Assembly: GCA_036008175.1 (NCBI GenBank)
Contig: DASYOB010000062.1
Location: 1 to 64,000, forward strand
Length of the DNA: 64,000 bases
Direction: 5' to 3'
From: DATARH01 sp036008175
GTDB lineage: Bacteria > Pseudomonadota > Alphaproteobacteria > ATCC43930 > CGMCC-115725
Of this stretch, positions 32,266 to 43,814 are shown in pieces (position 1 is the stretch's first letter; each line of letters opens with the position of its first letter). The translations under genes were made by a program, and so were the position numbers. The notes beneath the pieces were generated by a model. The model searched no databases, was not told the origin of the DNA, and saw nothing but the letters and a program-made list of their open reading frames with translations.

Positions 32266-33660
32266 ATGATCGTGGTCGGCTGCTACAATGGTCGGCGCGT
32301 CGCCGTTCTGGGGCTTGCCAGATCCGGCCTTGCCGCCGCCCGTGCGCTCGCCGCCGCTGGCGCGCAGGTGCTGGCCTGGGACGATAACCGGAAGGTGCGG
32401 GATGCGGTTGGCCGCGAAATCGCGCTTCACGATCTCGGCGCTGCCGACTGGCACCAGGGCATCGATGCCCTGGTGCTGTCGCCGGGCATCCCCCACAGCT
32501 ATCCGCAGCCGCACCCGGCGGTGGTGCGCGCCCGTGAGGCGGGGGTCGAGATCCTTGGCGACCTCGAACTGCTCGGGCGGGCGCTGCCCGAGGCCCGCTA
32601 CATCGGGATTACCGGCACCAACGGGAAATCGACGACGACGGCGCTGATCGGCCACATCCTGGCCGCGGCCGGCGTAAGGGTCGAGGTTGGCGGCAATCTC
32701 GGCACCCCGGCCCTGTCGCTGGCGCCGCTTGGCCCGGACGGCACCTATGTGCTCGAGGCCAGCTCCTTTCAGTTGGAGCTGATCCCGAGTCTCGCCTTCG
32801 ATATCGCGGTGCTGCTCAACATCACCCCGGACCATCTCGACCGGCATGGCGACATGGCCGGGTATATCGCCGCCAAACGGCGAATCTTCGCCGGTCAGGA
32901 TACGAGCGGCACCGCGATCATCGGCATTGACGACCCGATCTGCCGCGAGATTTATGCCGAGTTGCGGCGGACGCATCCCGCGCGCGTCGTCCCAATCTCC
33001 GGACGGGAGGCTGCCGCGAACGGGGCGTATGTGGAGTCGGGCTGGCTCGTCGACGCCCTGGATGGAGAGCCGGCCCGCGTTCTCGAGCTCGAATCAGCCG
33101 AGCGGCTGCCGGGTACACACAATTGGCAGAACGCCGCTGCCGCCTACGCCGCTGCCCGCTCGGCCGGTATCGATCGAGCGGTCGTGAGCGCCGCGATCTG
33201 TTCCTTCCCCGGCCTGGCACACAGACAAGAACTGGTAGATACCTTTGAGGGGGTACGCTATATAAACGATTCGAAGGCAACCAATGCGGATGCGACCGAA
33301 AAGGCCCTGGCCTGCTATTCGGCCATCTACTGGATTGCCGGCGGCCTACCCAAGGCGGGCGGCATCACGCCGCTTGCTCCGTACTTCGACCGGGTCCGGC
33401 ACGCTTTTCTGATCGGACGCGCAACGGAGGAGTTCGCGACGACGCTCGAGGGCTCGGTTCCCTTTACCCGCTGTGGCGATCTTGCCACCGCGCTCGCGGC
33501 GGCGACAGCGCAGGCCCGTCGTGACGCTGTGCCGGGCGCGGTCGTGCTGCTGTCACCAGCCTGCGCCTCCTACGATCAGTTCGCCAATTTCGAGGTGCGC
33601 GGCGATTCGTTCCGGGCACTGGTCGCCGAGTTGGCCGCCGCGTCAGCGAAACCGGCATAG
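32266..33660 (+). CDS. murD: UDP-MurNAc-L-alanine:D-glutamate ligase
   Basis: 464 aa. Adds D-Glu to the precursor. An N-terminal Rossmann part (RRVAVLGLARSGLAAARAL), the ATP loop ITGTNGKSTTTALIGHIL and NDSKATNADATEKAL are the family landmarks. Six bases after mraY; it reads with the rest of the dcw operon. Confidence 0.96.
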   Translation: MIVVGCYNGRRVAVLGLARSGLAAARALAAAGAQVLAWDDNRKVRDAVGREIALHDLGAADWHQGIDALVLSPGIPHSYPQPHPAVVRAREAGVEILGDLELLGRALPEARYIGITGTNGKSTTTALIGHILAAAGVRVEVGGNLGTPALSLAPLGPDGTYVLEASSFQLELIPSLAFDIAVLLNITPDHLDRHGDMAGYIAAKRRIFAGQDTSGTAIIGIDDPICREIYAELRRTHPARVVPISGREAAANGAYVESGWLVDALDGEPARVLELESAERLPGTHNWQNAAAAYAAARSAGIDRAVVSAAICSFPGLAHRQELVDTFEGVRYINDSKATNADATEKALACYSAIYWIAGGLPKAGGITPLAPYFDRVRHAFLIGRATEEFATTLEGSVPFTRCGDLATALAAATAQARRDAVPGAVVLLSPACASYDQFANFEVRGDSFRALVAELAAASAKPA

Positions 33661-33682
33661 GGCGAAGGAGCCGGCCGCCGTG

Positions 33683-34798
33683 ATGTTCGCGCGGATCGAT
33701 CAGAGCCCGGTGGCGCGGTGGTGGTGGACCGTCGACCGCTGGAACCTCGGCGCGCTGGCGTTGCTGATGGGCTTCGGCGCGGTGATGAGCATGGCCGCGA
33801 GCCCCGCCGTCGCCGAGCGGCTCGGCTATGCGCCGCTGCATTTCGCCGAACGGCACCTCGTCACCGTGCCGATCGCGCTGGCGATCATGTTCGGCGTCTC
33901 GCTGATGACGCCGCGCTCGGTGCGCCGCATCGCCTTCATCGGCTTCGTGATCGCGATCGCCCTGCTGGCGCTGACCTTCGTGATCGGGGTCGAGATCAAG
34001 GGCGCGCGGCGGTGGATTTACCTGCCTGGCTTGTCGCTGCAGCCCTCCGAATTCGTCAAGCCGACGTTCACGATTGTCACAGCCTGGCTCTTCGCCGAGC
34101 AAAAGCAGCGGTCGCGTTTTCCCGGCAACGCGATTTCGGCCGGGCTGTTCCTGCTGCTCATCTTCATGCTGGTGAAGCAGCCCGATCTCGGAATGGCCGT
34201 TGTGATCGCCCTGGTCTGGTTCGCCCAATTATACATGGCCGGGCTGCGGCTTTACTGGGTCGCCGCCGGGACCGTCGCCGGGCTCGGCGGATTGATCGGC
34301 GCCTACCTATGGCTGCCGCATGTGACCAGCCGGATCAACCGTTTCCTCGATCCTGCCGCTGGCGACAGCTATCAGGTAAACCGCTCGATCGAGGCCTTCG
34401 TAAATGGTGGGCTGTGGGGCCGCGGACCGGGCGAAGGTACGGTCAAGGACGTGCTGCCGGATGCGCATGCGGATTTCGTGTTTGCCGTGACCGGCGAGGA
34501 ATTTGGCGTCGTTGTCTGCATTTTGCTGGTCGGTATCTTTGCCTTCATCGTGCTGCGCGGCTTCTCGCGGCTGCTGCAGGAAGGCAATCTTTTCGTGCTG
34601 CTGTCGGCGACGGGCCTGTTGATCCAGTTCGGCTTGCAGGCCGTCATCAACATGGCCTCGACCCTGCACCTGATCCCGACCAAGGGCATGACCTTGCCGT
34701 TCCTGTCCTACGGCGGCTCGTCGATGCTGGCTCTAGCGCTCGGCATGGGCATGATGTTGGCGCTGACCCGGCGCCGACTTGGCGGCGGCGAATTGTGA
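33683..34798 (+). CDS. ftsW: Peptidoglycan glycosyltransferase FtsW
   Basis: 371 aa, SEDS-family polymerase with about ten transmembrane helices. It polymerises lipid II at the septum with FtsI. Landmarks: GARRWIYLPGLSLQPSEFVK, VKQPDLGMAVVI, YQVNRSIEAFVNGGLWGRGP and LPFLSYGGSSMLALALGMGM. The ATG at 33683 is used; a GTG three bases earlier has better spacing to GAAGGAG. Overlaps murG by GTGA. Confidence 0.95.
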   Translation: MFARIDQSPVARWWWTVDRWNLGALALLMGFGAVMSMAASPAVAERLGYAPLHFAERHLVTVPIALAIMFGVSLMTPRSVRRIAFIGFVIAIALLALTFVIGVEIKGARRWIYLPGLSLQPSEFVKPTFTIVTAWLFAEQKQRSRFPGNAISAGLFLLLIFMLVKQPDLGMAVVIALVWFAQLYMAGLRLYWVAAGTVAGLGGLIGAYLWLPHVTSRINRFLDPAAGDSYQVNRSIEAFVNGGLWGRGPGEGTVKDVLPDAHADFVFAVTGEEFGVVVCILLVGIFAFIVLRGFSRLLQEGNLFVLLSATGLLIQFGLQAVINMASTLHLIPTKGMTLPFLSYGGSSMLALALGMGMMLALTRRRLGGGEL

Positions 34799-35912
34799 GC
34801 CCCGCCTTCGTGCTCGCCGCCGGCGGCACCGGCGGTCATCTGTTTCCGGCCGAAGCGCTCGCGCGCCAGCTGGTAAAGCACGGCGACGTTGTGCACTTGG
34901 CGACGGACCGGCGCGCCGACGCGTTCGCCGCCGATATCCCGGGCGTCTCGGTGTCGCTGGTCCGCGCTGGCCGGCTCGGCGGCGGCCCGGTGCGGGCAGC
35001 CTGCGGTGTCGCCGAGATGGCGTTGGGGCTGATGCAGGCGCGGCGGCTGTTGCGACGGCTCAGACCGGCGGCGGTCGTCGGGTTCGGCGGGTATCCGTCC
35101 GTGCCGACGATGCTCGCGGCCAGCCGGCTCGGGTTGCCGACCGTTATCCACGAGCAGAACGCCGTGCTCGGCCGTGCCAACCGCCTGCTCGCGCCGCGGG
35201 TGGCGCGTATCGCGACCGGTTTTGTCGAAACCGCCGGACTGGGCGATGCCGATCGCGAGCGCGCGGTTTATACCGGCAACCCGGTGCGCCCGGCGATTCT
35301 AGCGTCAGCCGAAATCGATTATCGCTGGCCGGAGCCGCCGCAGCCGATTGACCTCCTCGTGCTTGGCGGCAGCCAGGGCGCGCGAGTTTTCGCCGAGATC
35401 GTCCCGCCGGCGTTGGCGGCACTGCCCCCCGAACTGCGCAACCGGCTGCGGGTCAGCCTGCAGGCGCGACCGGAGGATCGCGCCCAAGCGGCGGATCTGC
35501 TGCGGCAATCCGGGACAGCGGCCGAGGTCGAGAGCTTTTTCGCCGATGTCCCCGACCGGCTGGCGCGAGCGCAACTGGTGATCTGCCGCGCCGGCGCTTC
35601 GACCATTGCCGAGCTGGCCGCGGCCGGGCGGCCGGCGCTGCTCGTGCCGTATCCGTACGCGGCCGACGACCATCAGGCGGCCAATGCGCGCGCCTTCGTC
35701 AATGCCGGCGCGGGCTGGCTGATGCCGCAAGCAGTGCTCGGCGCCTCGGTCCTGACGGAGCGCCTTGTCGATCTTCTCAATGGCGGCGCGAAGCTGGCCC
35801 AGGCGGGGGCACGGGCCCGCGCTTTCGGCCGGGATGATGCAGCCGAAAGGCTCGCAGAAATTGTTCTTTCCGTTGTGCCGGGCTGTTCCGGCGGCGGGAA
35901 GGAGCGCGCAGC

Positions 35913-35916
<4 letters not shown>
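34795..35916 (+). CDS. murG: UDP-GlcNAc:lipid I N-acetylglucosaminyltransferase
   Basis: 373 aa from a GTG that overlaps the ftsW stop. Converts lipid I to lipid II on the inner face of the membrane. AAGGTGGHLFPAEALA is the first G loop; VGFGGYPSVPTM and HEQNAVLGRANR are the donor/acceptor loops; GGSQGARVF and CRAGASTIAELAAAGRPALLVPYP form the C-terminal nucleotide site. The upstream open frame within ftsW is a shadow. Confidence 0.96.
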
Positions 35917-37333
<1,417 letters not shown>

Positions 37334-37337
<4 letters not shown>

Positions 37338-38308
37338 CGGCAATGCCCGAGACCTCCGGCAATGCGCTGATGCGACGGCTACCTCCTGTTAGAGGCCGGC
37401 TGGTCGCCAATACGCCGATCGGACCGTTGACCTGGTTTCGCGTCGGCGGCCCGGCCGAAGTGCTGTTCCGCCCCGCGGATACCGAGGACCTAGCCGAGTT
37501 TCTAGCTGCGCTCCGGGACGAGGTTCCGGTCACGGTGATCGGGGTCGGCTCGAACTTGCTGGTGCGCGATGGCGGCATTCCCGGGGTCACGATCCGCCTT
37601 GCCCGCGGTTTCGTCGAGATCACCGCTTCTGGCGACGAGGTTATCGCCGGTGCCGGCGCGCTTGACCTCAACGTCGCGCTGACCGCGGCGCAAGCCGGGA
37701 TCGGCGGGCTCGAATTCCTGTCCGGGATTCCCGGTACGGTCGGCGGCGGGTTTCAAACCAACGCCGGCGCCTATGGCCGTGAGTTCAAGGACGTGCTGAT
37801 CTCGGCCGACGCGCTCGATCGCAACGGCACGCTGCACACGCTCAGGGTCGCCGAGATGGGGCTGTCCTATCGCCATTCGGAAGTCGACCCCGACTGGATA
37901 TTCGTTGGTGCGCGGTTCAAGGGCGAATCCGGCGATCCGGCCGGCATCGTGCAGGGAATGGAGGAGATCAAGGCCGCACGCGAGGCCTCGCAGCCGATCC
38001 GCGCCCGCACCGGCGGCTCGACCTTCGCGAACCCTCTGGGCGACAAGGCGTGGCGGCTGATCGACCAGGCCGGCTGCCGTGGCCTCACTCGCGGCGGCGC
38101 GATGGTCTCGGAAAAGCACGCGAATTTCCTGATCAACACCGGCAATGCCACCGCAGCCGATATCGAAGGGCTCGGCGAGGAGGTGCGGCACCGCGTGCGG
38201 GAGCGCTTCGGCGTCCTGCTCACATGGGAGATCCGCCGTATCGGCCGGCCACTTTCCCAGGCCAAGCCCGAGACTGCCGGAACGCCGGCTACGGCGAGGA
38301 CCGGATGA
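37334..38308 (+). CDS. murB: UDP-N-acetylenolpyruvoylglucosamine reductase
   Basis: 324 aa. FAD enzyme that makes UDP-MurNAc. TWFRVGGPAEVLFRP, GVGSNLLVRDGG, SGIPGTVGG and the short-form (type II-like) GGSTFANPLGDKAWRLID are visible. The GTG overlapping the murC stop is chosen as start. The last ~20 residues are a loose Ala/Pro tail. The stop overlaps the ftsQ start, so no space remains for ddl, which is normally found here. Confidence 0.95.
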
Positions 38309-39180
38309 GGGCACGATCCGGCGGAGCCACGATTGCGGTTGGCCGGGCCACCTCCCTATGGTCACGCCGGCGACGGCTCCCGGGTCGACTACGGCGCACC
38401 GCGCTCTGGGGCGTTCTGCTCGCCTTCACGGCCACCTGCTGCGCGCTCGCGCTGAACCAGACGGCAGGTACGGAAAATCTGGTCGCCGAGGCAGTGGATC
38501 GCGCGATCTCGGTCAGCGCCGCGCTCGGTCTAGTGGTCACCGATATCCAGGTGGAAGGCCGCGAAACGACCGACACAGCAACCATCATGCGGTCGCTCGC
38601 AGCGGATCGCGGCACGCCAATCCTCGCGATCAGCCCGAGCCGGGCGAAGCAACAGCTCGAAAGTCTGCCCTGGGTGCGTTCGGCAGCGATCGAACGACGC
38701 CTGCCGCACACTCTCTTCGTCCGCCTCGTCGAACGGCATCCGCTCGCAGTATGGCAGCACGCCGGCAAGCAGGAGTTGATCGACCGTCATGGCGAGGTGA
38801 TTGCGGTCAAGGATCTCAGTCCCTTTTCCAGGCTGCCGACCGTCGTCGGCGACGATGCCGCGGCGCACGCCGCAAAACTTCTCGATACGCTAGCGAGCGA
38901 GCCCGAGCTCGCCCCTCGCGTAACCGCAGCGGTACGGGTCGACGACCGCCGCTGGAACCTGCGCATCGATAACGCCATCGACGTGCTGTTGCCCGAAGAA
39001 AATCCAGCGGCGGCCTGGGCTCGCCTTTCTGAGCTGGAACGCTCGAGCAAGCTGCTCAAACGCGATGTCCAGACCATCGATATGCGACTGCCCGACCGGC
39101 TTGTCCTGCGCGTCCACACCGCGCCGGCAACGGAAGCGGCCCCGGCGAAAAGACCCCATCCGTCAGGTAAGAGCACATGA
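38305..39180 (+). CDS. ftsQ: Cell division protein FtsQ
   Basis: 291 aa. A basic cytoplasmic tail, one transmembrane helix (ALWGVLLAFTATCCALAL), a POTRA domain starting VTDIQVEGRETTDTATIM and leading to LPWVRSAAIERRLPHTLFVR, then the beta domain ending IDMRLPDRLVLRV. FtsQ recruits FtsL/FtsB and regulates FtsWI. In the expected place between murB and ftsA. Confidence 0.93.
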   Translation: MRARSGGATIAVGRATSLWSRRRRLPGRLRRTALWGVLLAFTATCCALALNQTAGTENLVAEAVDRAISVSAALGLVVTDIQVEGRETTDTATIMRSLAADRGTPILAISPSRAKQQLESLPWVRSAAIERRLPHTLFVRLVERHPLAVWQHAGKQELIDRHGEVIAVKDLSPFSRLPTVVGDDAAAHAAKLLDTLASEPELAPRVTAAVRVDDRRWNLRIDNAIDVLLPEENPAAAWARLSELERSSKLLKRDVQTIDMRLPDRLVLRVHTAPATEAAPAKRPHPSGKST

Positions 39181-40481
39181 GCGAGCGCCGGGCGTCCTCG
39201 GCGAACGGCAACGTCAAAGCTAACGGAGCGACGGAGCGCGCTCGGCAGACCCCGGTGCGTCCGCGCGGCAGCCTGGTGGCCGCGCTCGACATCGGCACGA
39301 CGAAAATCTGCTGCTTCGTCGCCCGCGTCGAGGCACAGCCGCGTATCATCGGGATCGGCCATCAGGTCGCGCGCGGGATGCGCGGCGGCGCGATCATCGA
39401 TTTGGAGGCCGCGGGGCACTCGATTCGTAGCGCGGTTCATGCCGCCGAGGAGATGGCCGGCGAAACCATCGAGCGAGTCGTCGCCAATCTGTCCGGCGGC
39501 TACGCCGCCTCTCGCATCCTGAAGACCGAGATCGATACCGGCCGCCGCGAAATCAGTGATGCCGATATGCATCACGTGCTGGAGCGCGGCTATATGATGC
39601 GCGATGCGGCCGACCGGCAGGTGATCCATTCTATCCCGGTCGGCTTCTCGATCGACGACAGCCGGGGAATTCGCGACCCCCGCGGCATGGTTGGCGAGCG
39701 GCTCGGCGTCAACATGCATATCGTGACTGCGGCGAAGGCGAGCGTGCGCAACCATGCCGCGGTGATCGGGCGCTCGCATCTCGAGGTCGAGGCGCTGGTC
39801 GTCAGCCCGTATGCCGCCGGGCTTGCCTGTCTCGTCGATGACGAGATGGATCTCGGTGTCACGGTAATCGATATGGGCGGGGGGACGACAACGATTGGGG
39901 TGTTTTTCGACGGAAACCTGATCTTTGCGGACGCCGTGCCGGTCGGCGGGAGCCATGTCACCAACGACATTGCCCGTGGGCTATCCACCCCTGTTGCGCA
40001 TGCGGAGCGGCTGAAAGCGCTGTTCGGCAGCGCCATCTCGTCAACACTCGACGAGCGGGAGATGATCGCGGTCCCGCAGATCGGCGAGGAAGATGACGGC
40101 CATGTCAATCATGTGCCCAAATCGCTCCTCGTCAGCATCATCGCCCCGCGTATCGAGGAAACCTTCGAGATGGTCCGCGACCGCCTTGAGGCGAGCAGCT
40201 TCGACAAGATTGCCGGCCGGCGCGTTGTCCTGACTGGCGGTGCGTGCCAGTTGCATGGGGTTCGCGAACTGGCTGGGCATATTCTCGACAAGCAGGTGCG
40301 GATCGGCCGGCCATCGCGGATCCGCGGATTGGCGGAAGCGACGCACGGCCCCGCCTTTTCGACAGCCGCCGGCCTATTACTTTTCGCCGTATCGGAACGG
40401 GCCGAATCGCCACGTCCAGTGCGGCTCGCCAGCAACGGGATTTTCAACCGCGTTAGTCAATGGATACGTGAGAACTTTTAG
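39177..40481 (+). CDS. ftsA: Cell division protein FtsA
   Basis: 434 aa, actin-like ATPase that tethers FtsZ to the membrane. ALDIGTTKICCFVA is the phosphate-1 motif, DMGGGTTTIGVFFDG the phosphate-2 motif, and VLTGGACQLHGVREL the adenosine motif. The C-terminus NGIFNRVSQWIRENF is the amphipathic membrane-targeting helix. Overlaps ftsQ by ATGA; a 158-bp gap then precedes ftsZ. Confidence 0.96.
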   Translation: MSERRASSANGNVKANGATERARQTPVRPRGSLVAALDIGTTKICCFVARVEAQPRIIGIGHQVARGMRGGAIIDLEAAGHSIRSAVHAAEEMAGETIERVVANLSGGYAASRILKTEIDTGRREISDADMHHVLERGYMMRDAADRQVIHSIPVGFSIDDSRGIRDPRGMVGERLGVNMHIVTAAKASVRNHAAVIGRSHLEVEALVVSPYAAGLACLVDDEMDLGVTVIDMGGGTTTIGVFFDGNLIFADAVPVGGSHVTNDIARGLSTPVAHAERLKALFGSAISSTLDEREMIAVPQIGEEDDGHVNHVPKSLLVSIIAPRIEETFEMVRDRLEASSFDKIAGRRVVLTGGACQLHGVRELAGHILDKQVRIGRPSRIRGLAEATHGPAFSTAAGLLLFAVSERAESPRPVRLASNGIFNRVSQWIRENF

Positions 40482-40639
40482 GATCTGCTTGGATTTTTCT
40501 TTGGCTCCGGGTACCCCCCGGAGCACAAAACAGTTAGGATCGGGTCAGCTTCGCAGGGGAGCGCAAGCGTGATCCGTGCCGCCGAGTGCGTAGCGGCTTG
40601 GCTATGATCATACCCGCGCAGGCGCAGAGGGGAGACAAC

Positions 40640-42145
40640 ATGATAAATCTCAGCATCCCGAAGGACGAGCAGGAGCTGAAGCCCCGGATTACCGTCGTCG
40701 GGGTCGGCGGCGCCGGGGGGAACGCCGTAAACAACATGATCCGGTCGAACATGGCGGGATGCGAGTTCGTCGCCACCAACACCGACGCACAGGCCCTGTC
40801 CTTGTCCACGGCATCGCGCAAAATCCAGCTCGGCATCGGCGTTACCCGCGGCCTCGGGGCCGGGGCGCGGCCGGATGTCGGGCGGGCCGCGGCCGAAGAA
40901 GCGATCGACGACATCGTCGACTCGATCCAGGGTTCCAACATGGTGTTCATCACCGCCGGAATGGGCGGCGGCACCGGTACCGGCGCTGCGCCGGTGATCG
41001 CTCGGGTGGCTCGCGAATCCGGGATTCTGACGATCGGCGTGATAACGAAGCCGTTTCATTTCGAAGGCGTGCAGCGCATGCGCATCGCCGAGACGGGCAT
41101 CGAGGAACTGCAGAAATATGTCGATACGCTGATCATCATCCCGAACCAGAATTTGTTCCGGGTGGCGAACGAGCGCACGACTCTCGCCGACGCGTTCAAG
41201 ATGGCCGACGATGTGCTCCATGCCGGCGTGCGCGGCGTCACCGATCTGATGGTGATGCCAGGGCTGATCAACCTCGATTTCGCCGACATCCGCACCGTGA
41301 TGAGCGAGATGGGCAAGGCGATGATGGGGACCGGCGAAGCCGAAGGCGATCGACGCGCGATCGACGCCGCCGAGGCCGCGATCAACAACCCATTATTGGA
41401 AGACGTGTCGATGAAGGGCGCGCGCGGCGTCCTGATCAACATCACCGGCAGCACTGACATGACGCTGTTCGAGGTCGATGAGGCGGCGAACCGGATCCGC
41501 GAGGAGGTCGATCCCGAAGCCAACATCATCTTCGGCTCGACCTTCGACGAGAAGCTCGCGGGGCGGATGCGCATCTCGGTCGTTGCCACCGGTATCGACG
41601 CCGAAACCGCGCAGGAGCCGGCGCGCCCCGCGCTGGCTGTGCGCGCCGAGCCGATCCTGCGCGATCCCGCTTCCGGTTATACCCAGCCGATCCTGACCCA
41701 GAATGCCGCAACCGCTCGCGCCGAGCCCGTTCGGGCGGATCTTCGGGCCGAGGCTCGGACCGAGCCGCGCGCCGACGGCGCCGCGGAGCCTGCACCTCCG
41801 GCAGCGGAAGCGGCCGAAAGCGCCGCCTTGCGCAACGGTGCCTTTATCGCGCCGAAGCCAGCGGATGCCGGCGCCGCGCGGCCAGTATCACTGGCGCAAC
41901 CGGCCGCTCCGCCTGCCTCCCAGCCGCCGCCAAAGGGCCGCACGCCGAGCCTGATCGAGCGGGTGACCGGTATCGGGCGCGCGCGGACCGCCGCGCCGCC
42001 GCCGGCACCGCGGCCACAGCCACCGGCGGTAAAGCCCGCGCAGCAGCCGCGCCTGACCCCGCTCGAACCCGACCAGAAGCCGGGCCTCAGCAAGGAAGAC
42101 GATCTGCTCGACATCCCGGCCTTCCTGCGCCGCCAGGCGAACTGA
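40640..42145 (+). CDS. ftsZ: Cell division protein FtsZ
   Basis: 501 aa tubulin homologue that forms the division ring. GTP loop MGGGTGTGAAP (G-G-G-T-G-T-G at 109-115) and catalytic T7 loop NLDFAD (211-216). After the ~320-residue globular core comes a long Ala/Pro/Glu/Arg-rich linker (~170 residues), and then the conserved C-terminal peptide DLLDIPAFLRRQ that binds FtsA. The ATG follows AGGGGAGACAAC. The 158-bp upstream gap, with TATGAT near 40602, probably holds its own promoter. Confidence 0.97.
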   Translation: MINLSIPKDEQELKPRITVVGVGGAGGNAVNNMIRSNMAGCEFVATNTDAQALSLSTASRKIQLGIGVTRGLGAGARPDVGRAAAEEAIDDIVDSIQGSNMVFITAGMGGGTGTGAAPVIARVARESGILTIGVITKPFHFEGVQRMRIAETGIEELQKYVDTLIIIPNQNLFRVANERTTLADAFKMADDVLHAGVRGVTDLMVMPGLINLDFADIRTVMSEMGKAMMGTGEAEGDRRAIDAAEAAINNPLLEDVSMKGARGVLINITGSTDMTLFEVDEAANRIREEVDPEANIIFGSTFDEKLAGRMRISVVATGIDAETAQEPARPALAVRAEPILRDPASGYTQPILTQNAATARAEPVRADLRAEARTEPRADGAAEPAPPAAEAAESAALRNGAFIAPKPADAGAARPVSLAQPAAPPASQPPPKGRTPSLIERVTGIGRARTAAPPPAPRPQPPAVKPAQQPRLTPLEPDQKPGLSKEDDLLDIPAFLRRQAN

Positions 42146-42169
42146 AGCGGGGCCTGCTGTGCCCCTGCA

Positions 42170-43681
42170 CTACCGGGGGCGCAGCGTCGGAAAGGCGATG
42201 ACGTCGCGGATCGACGGGCTGTCCGTCAGCAACATCACGAGCCGATCGATGCCGATGCCAAGGCCACCGCAGGGCGGCAACCCGTATTCGAGCGCCAACA
42301 GGTAATCCTCGTCGAGCGGTTGCGCCTCCTCGTCCCCGGCCGCGCGAGCGAGCATCTGCGCTTCGAAGCGGGCGCGCTGGTCTAGCGGATCGTTGAGCTC
42401 GGAAAACGCGTTGGCGACCTCCCAGCCGTAGATGTAGGTCTCGAACCGCTCGACCAGCCGCGGATCGTTGCGGTCGGCCTTGGCCAGCGGCGAGATGTCC
42501 CGCGGGAAGCCAGTGACGTGAGTGGGCTGCAATAGCCGATCCTCGACCCGCGCGGCGAACACGGCTTCAAGCGCCTGCCCCCAGCTCTCACCGCCGGTCA
42601 GCGCGCAGCCGAGCCGCCCGGCCGCCTCGCGCGCGGCCGCGGCGTCCTCGATCGCCAGAAAATCGACGCCGGTCGCCTCCAACACCAACTGGGCCATGCT
42701 GTGGCGCGGCCAAGGCGGGGTCAGATCGATCGCCGTCCCGCCATAGGTCATCTTCAGCCCGCCCGCCGCCCGCTCGGCGACATGAGCGACGATCTCCTCG
42801 GTAAGGCTCATCATCGCCGCGTAATCGACATAGGCCTCGTACAGTTCAAGCGAGGTGAATTCCGGGTTGTGCCGCGGCGAAAGTCCCTCGTTGCGGAAGC
42901 AGCGATTGATTTCGAACACCTTGTCGGCGAGGCCGCCGACGACGAGGCGCTTCAGGTGGAGCTCGGGCGCGATGCGCAAATAGAGGTCCATGTCGAGGGC
43001 GTTGTGATGCGTCACGAACGGTCGTGCTGAGGCGCCCCCGGGGATCATGTGCAGCATCGGCGTCTCGACTTCGAGATAGCCGCGCGCCAAAAGGTAGGCC
43101 CGCATCTCCGCGACGATCCGGCTGCGACGGCGCAGCGTCTCGCGACTCTGCGGGTTCATGATCAGGTCGAGATAGCGCTGGCGGTAGCGCAGCTCGATGT
43201 CGGCCAGCCCGTGATATTTCTCGGGCAGCGGGCGCAGCGCCTTAGCCAGCATCGTCAGCGCGCTGGCGTTGACGGTCAGCTCGCCGCGTGGGGTGCGGCG
43301 GACAACACCCTCGACCCCGATCAAATCGCCGATATCGAACAGGCGCAGCAGTTCAAGTTGATCGGGTGACAGGTAATCCTTGTGACTGAAAATCTGGATT
43401 TTGCCAGAAGCATCATGCAGATCGATGAACATGCCGCTGTTGCGAATGGCGCGGGCGCGGCCGGCGACACGCACCCGGTCCTCGGTCTCTGCACCAGCCG
43501 GCAGCGTCGCATAGCGCTGTTCGAGCGCCGCTGCCTCGTCCGTGCGCGCAAAGCTGGCCGGGTAGGGATCGACTCCCGCCCCGCGCAGCGTTTCGAGCTT
43601 GGCGAGGCGAACGCTGCGGAACCGATCGTCATCATCCGCGGCGTTGCGAGACGGGTCGGGAACGAGATCGTCGGCAGCCAT
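42170..43681 (-). CDS. lysS: Lysyl-tRNA synthetase, class II
   Basis: 503 aa. N-terminal OB-fold anticodon domain (RVRVAGRARAIRNSGMFIDL), then the class II catalytic core: motif 1 near EVETPMLHMIPGGASARPF, motif 2 FRNEGLSPRHNPEFTSLE, motif 3 GLGIGIDRLVMLL. Charges tRNA-Lys. The ATG at 43681 begins MAADDLVPD; upstream residues are unlikely. Convergent with ftsZ, with only 24 bp between. Confidence 0.96.
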   Translation of the reverse strand: MAADDLVPDPSRNAADDDDRFRSVRLAKLETLRGAGVDPYPASFARTDEAAALEQRYATLPAGAETEDRVRVAGRARAIRNSGMFIDLHDASGKIQIFSHKDYLSPDQLELLRLFDIGDLIGVEGVVRRTPRGELTVNASALTMLAKALRPLPEKYHGLADIELRYRQRYLDLIMNPQSRETLRRRSRIVAEMRAYLLARGYLEVETPMLHMIPGGASARPFVTHHNALDMDLYLRIAPELHLKRLVVGGLADKVFEINRCFRNEGLSPRHNPEFTSLELYEAYVDYAAMMSLTEEIVAHVAERAAGGLKMTYGGTAIDLTPPWPRHSMAQLVLEATGVDFLAIEDAAAAREAAGRLGCALTGGESWGQALEAVFAARVEDRLLQPTHVTGFPRDISPLAKADRNDPRLVERFETYIYGWEVANAFSELNDPLDQRARFEAQMLARAAGDEEAQPLDEDYLLALEYGLPPCGGLGIGIDRLVMLLTDSPSIRDVIAFPTLRPR

Positions 43682-43814
43682 GATTGTCCTTAGCCCCGTG
43701 GCCGGACACGTTCCGGCCACCCACGTCTTTAAATTCTCAAATGCTCAGTCGTTGCAAGACGTGGATGCGCGGGACAAGCCTGAGCGGGTGGATTTGTGTA
43801 CGGGATGCGTGGGT

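Noticed and set aside
31789..32976. 395-aa open frame antisense to mraY and murD
   Set aside because: It spans two well-defined sense genes and is rich in Arg/Asp/Gln typical of reversed coding sequence.
38787..39956. 389-aa open frame antisense to ftsQ and ftsA
   Set aside because: Same shadow pattern, without ribosome site or motif.
40504..40524. Perfect 8-bp hairpin GCTCCGGG / CCCGGAGC between ftsA and ftsZ as terminator
   Set aside because: No T-run follows on either strand, and ending transcription there would cut off ftsZ unless its own promoter is strong. It could be an mRNA processing site.
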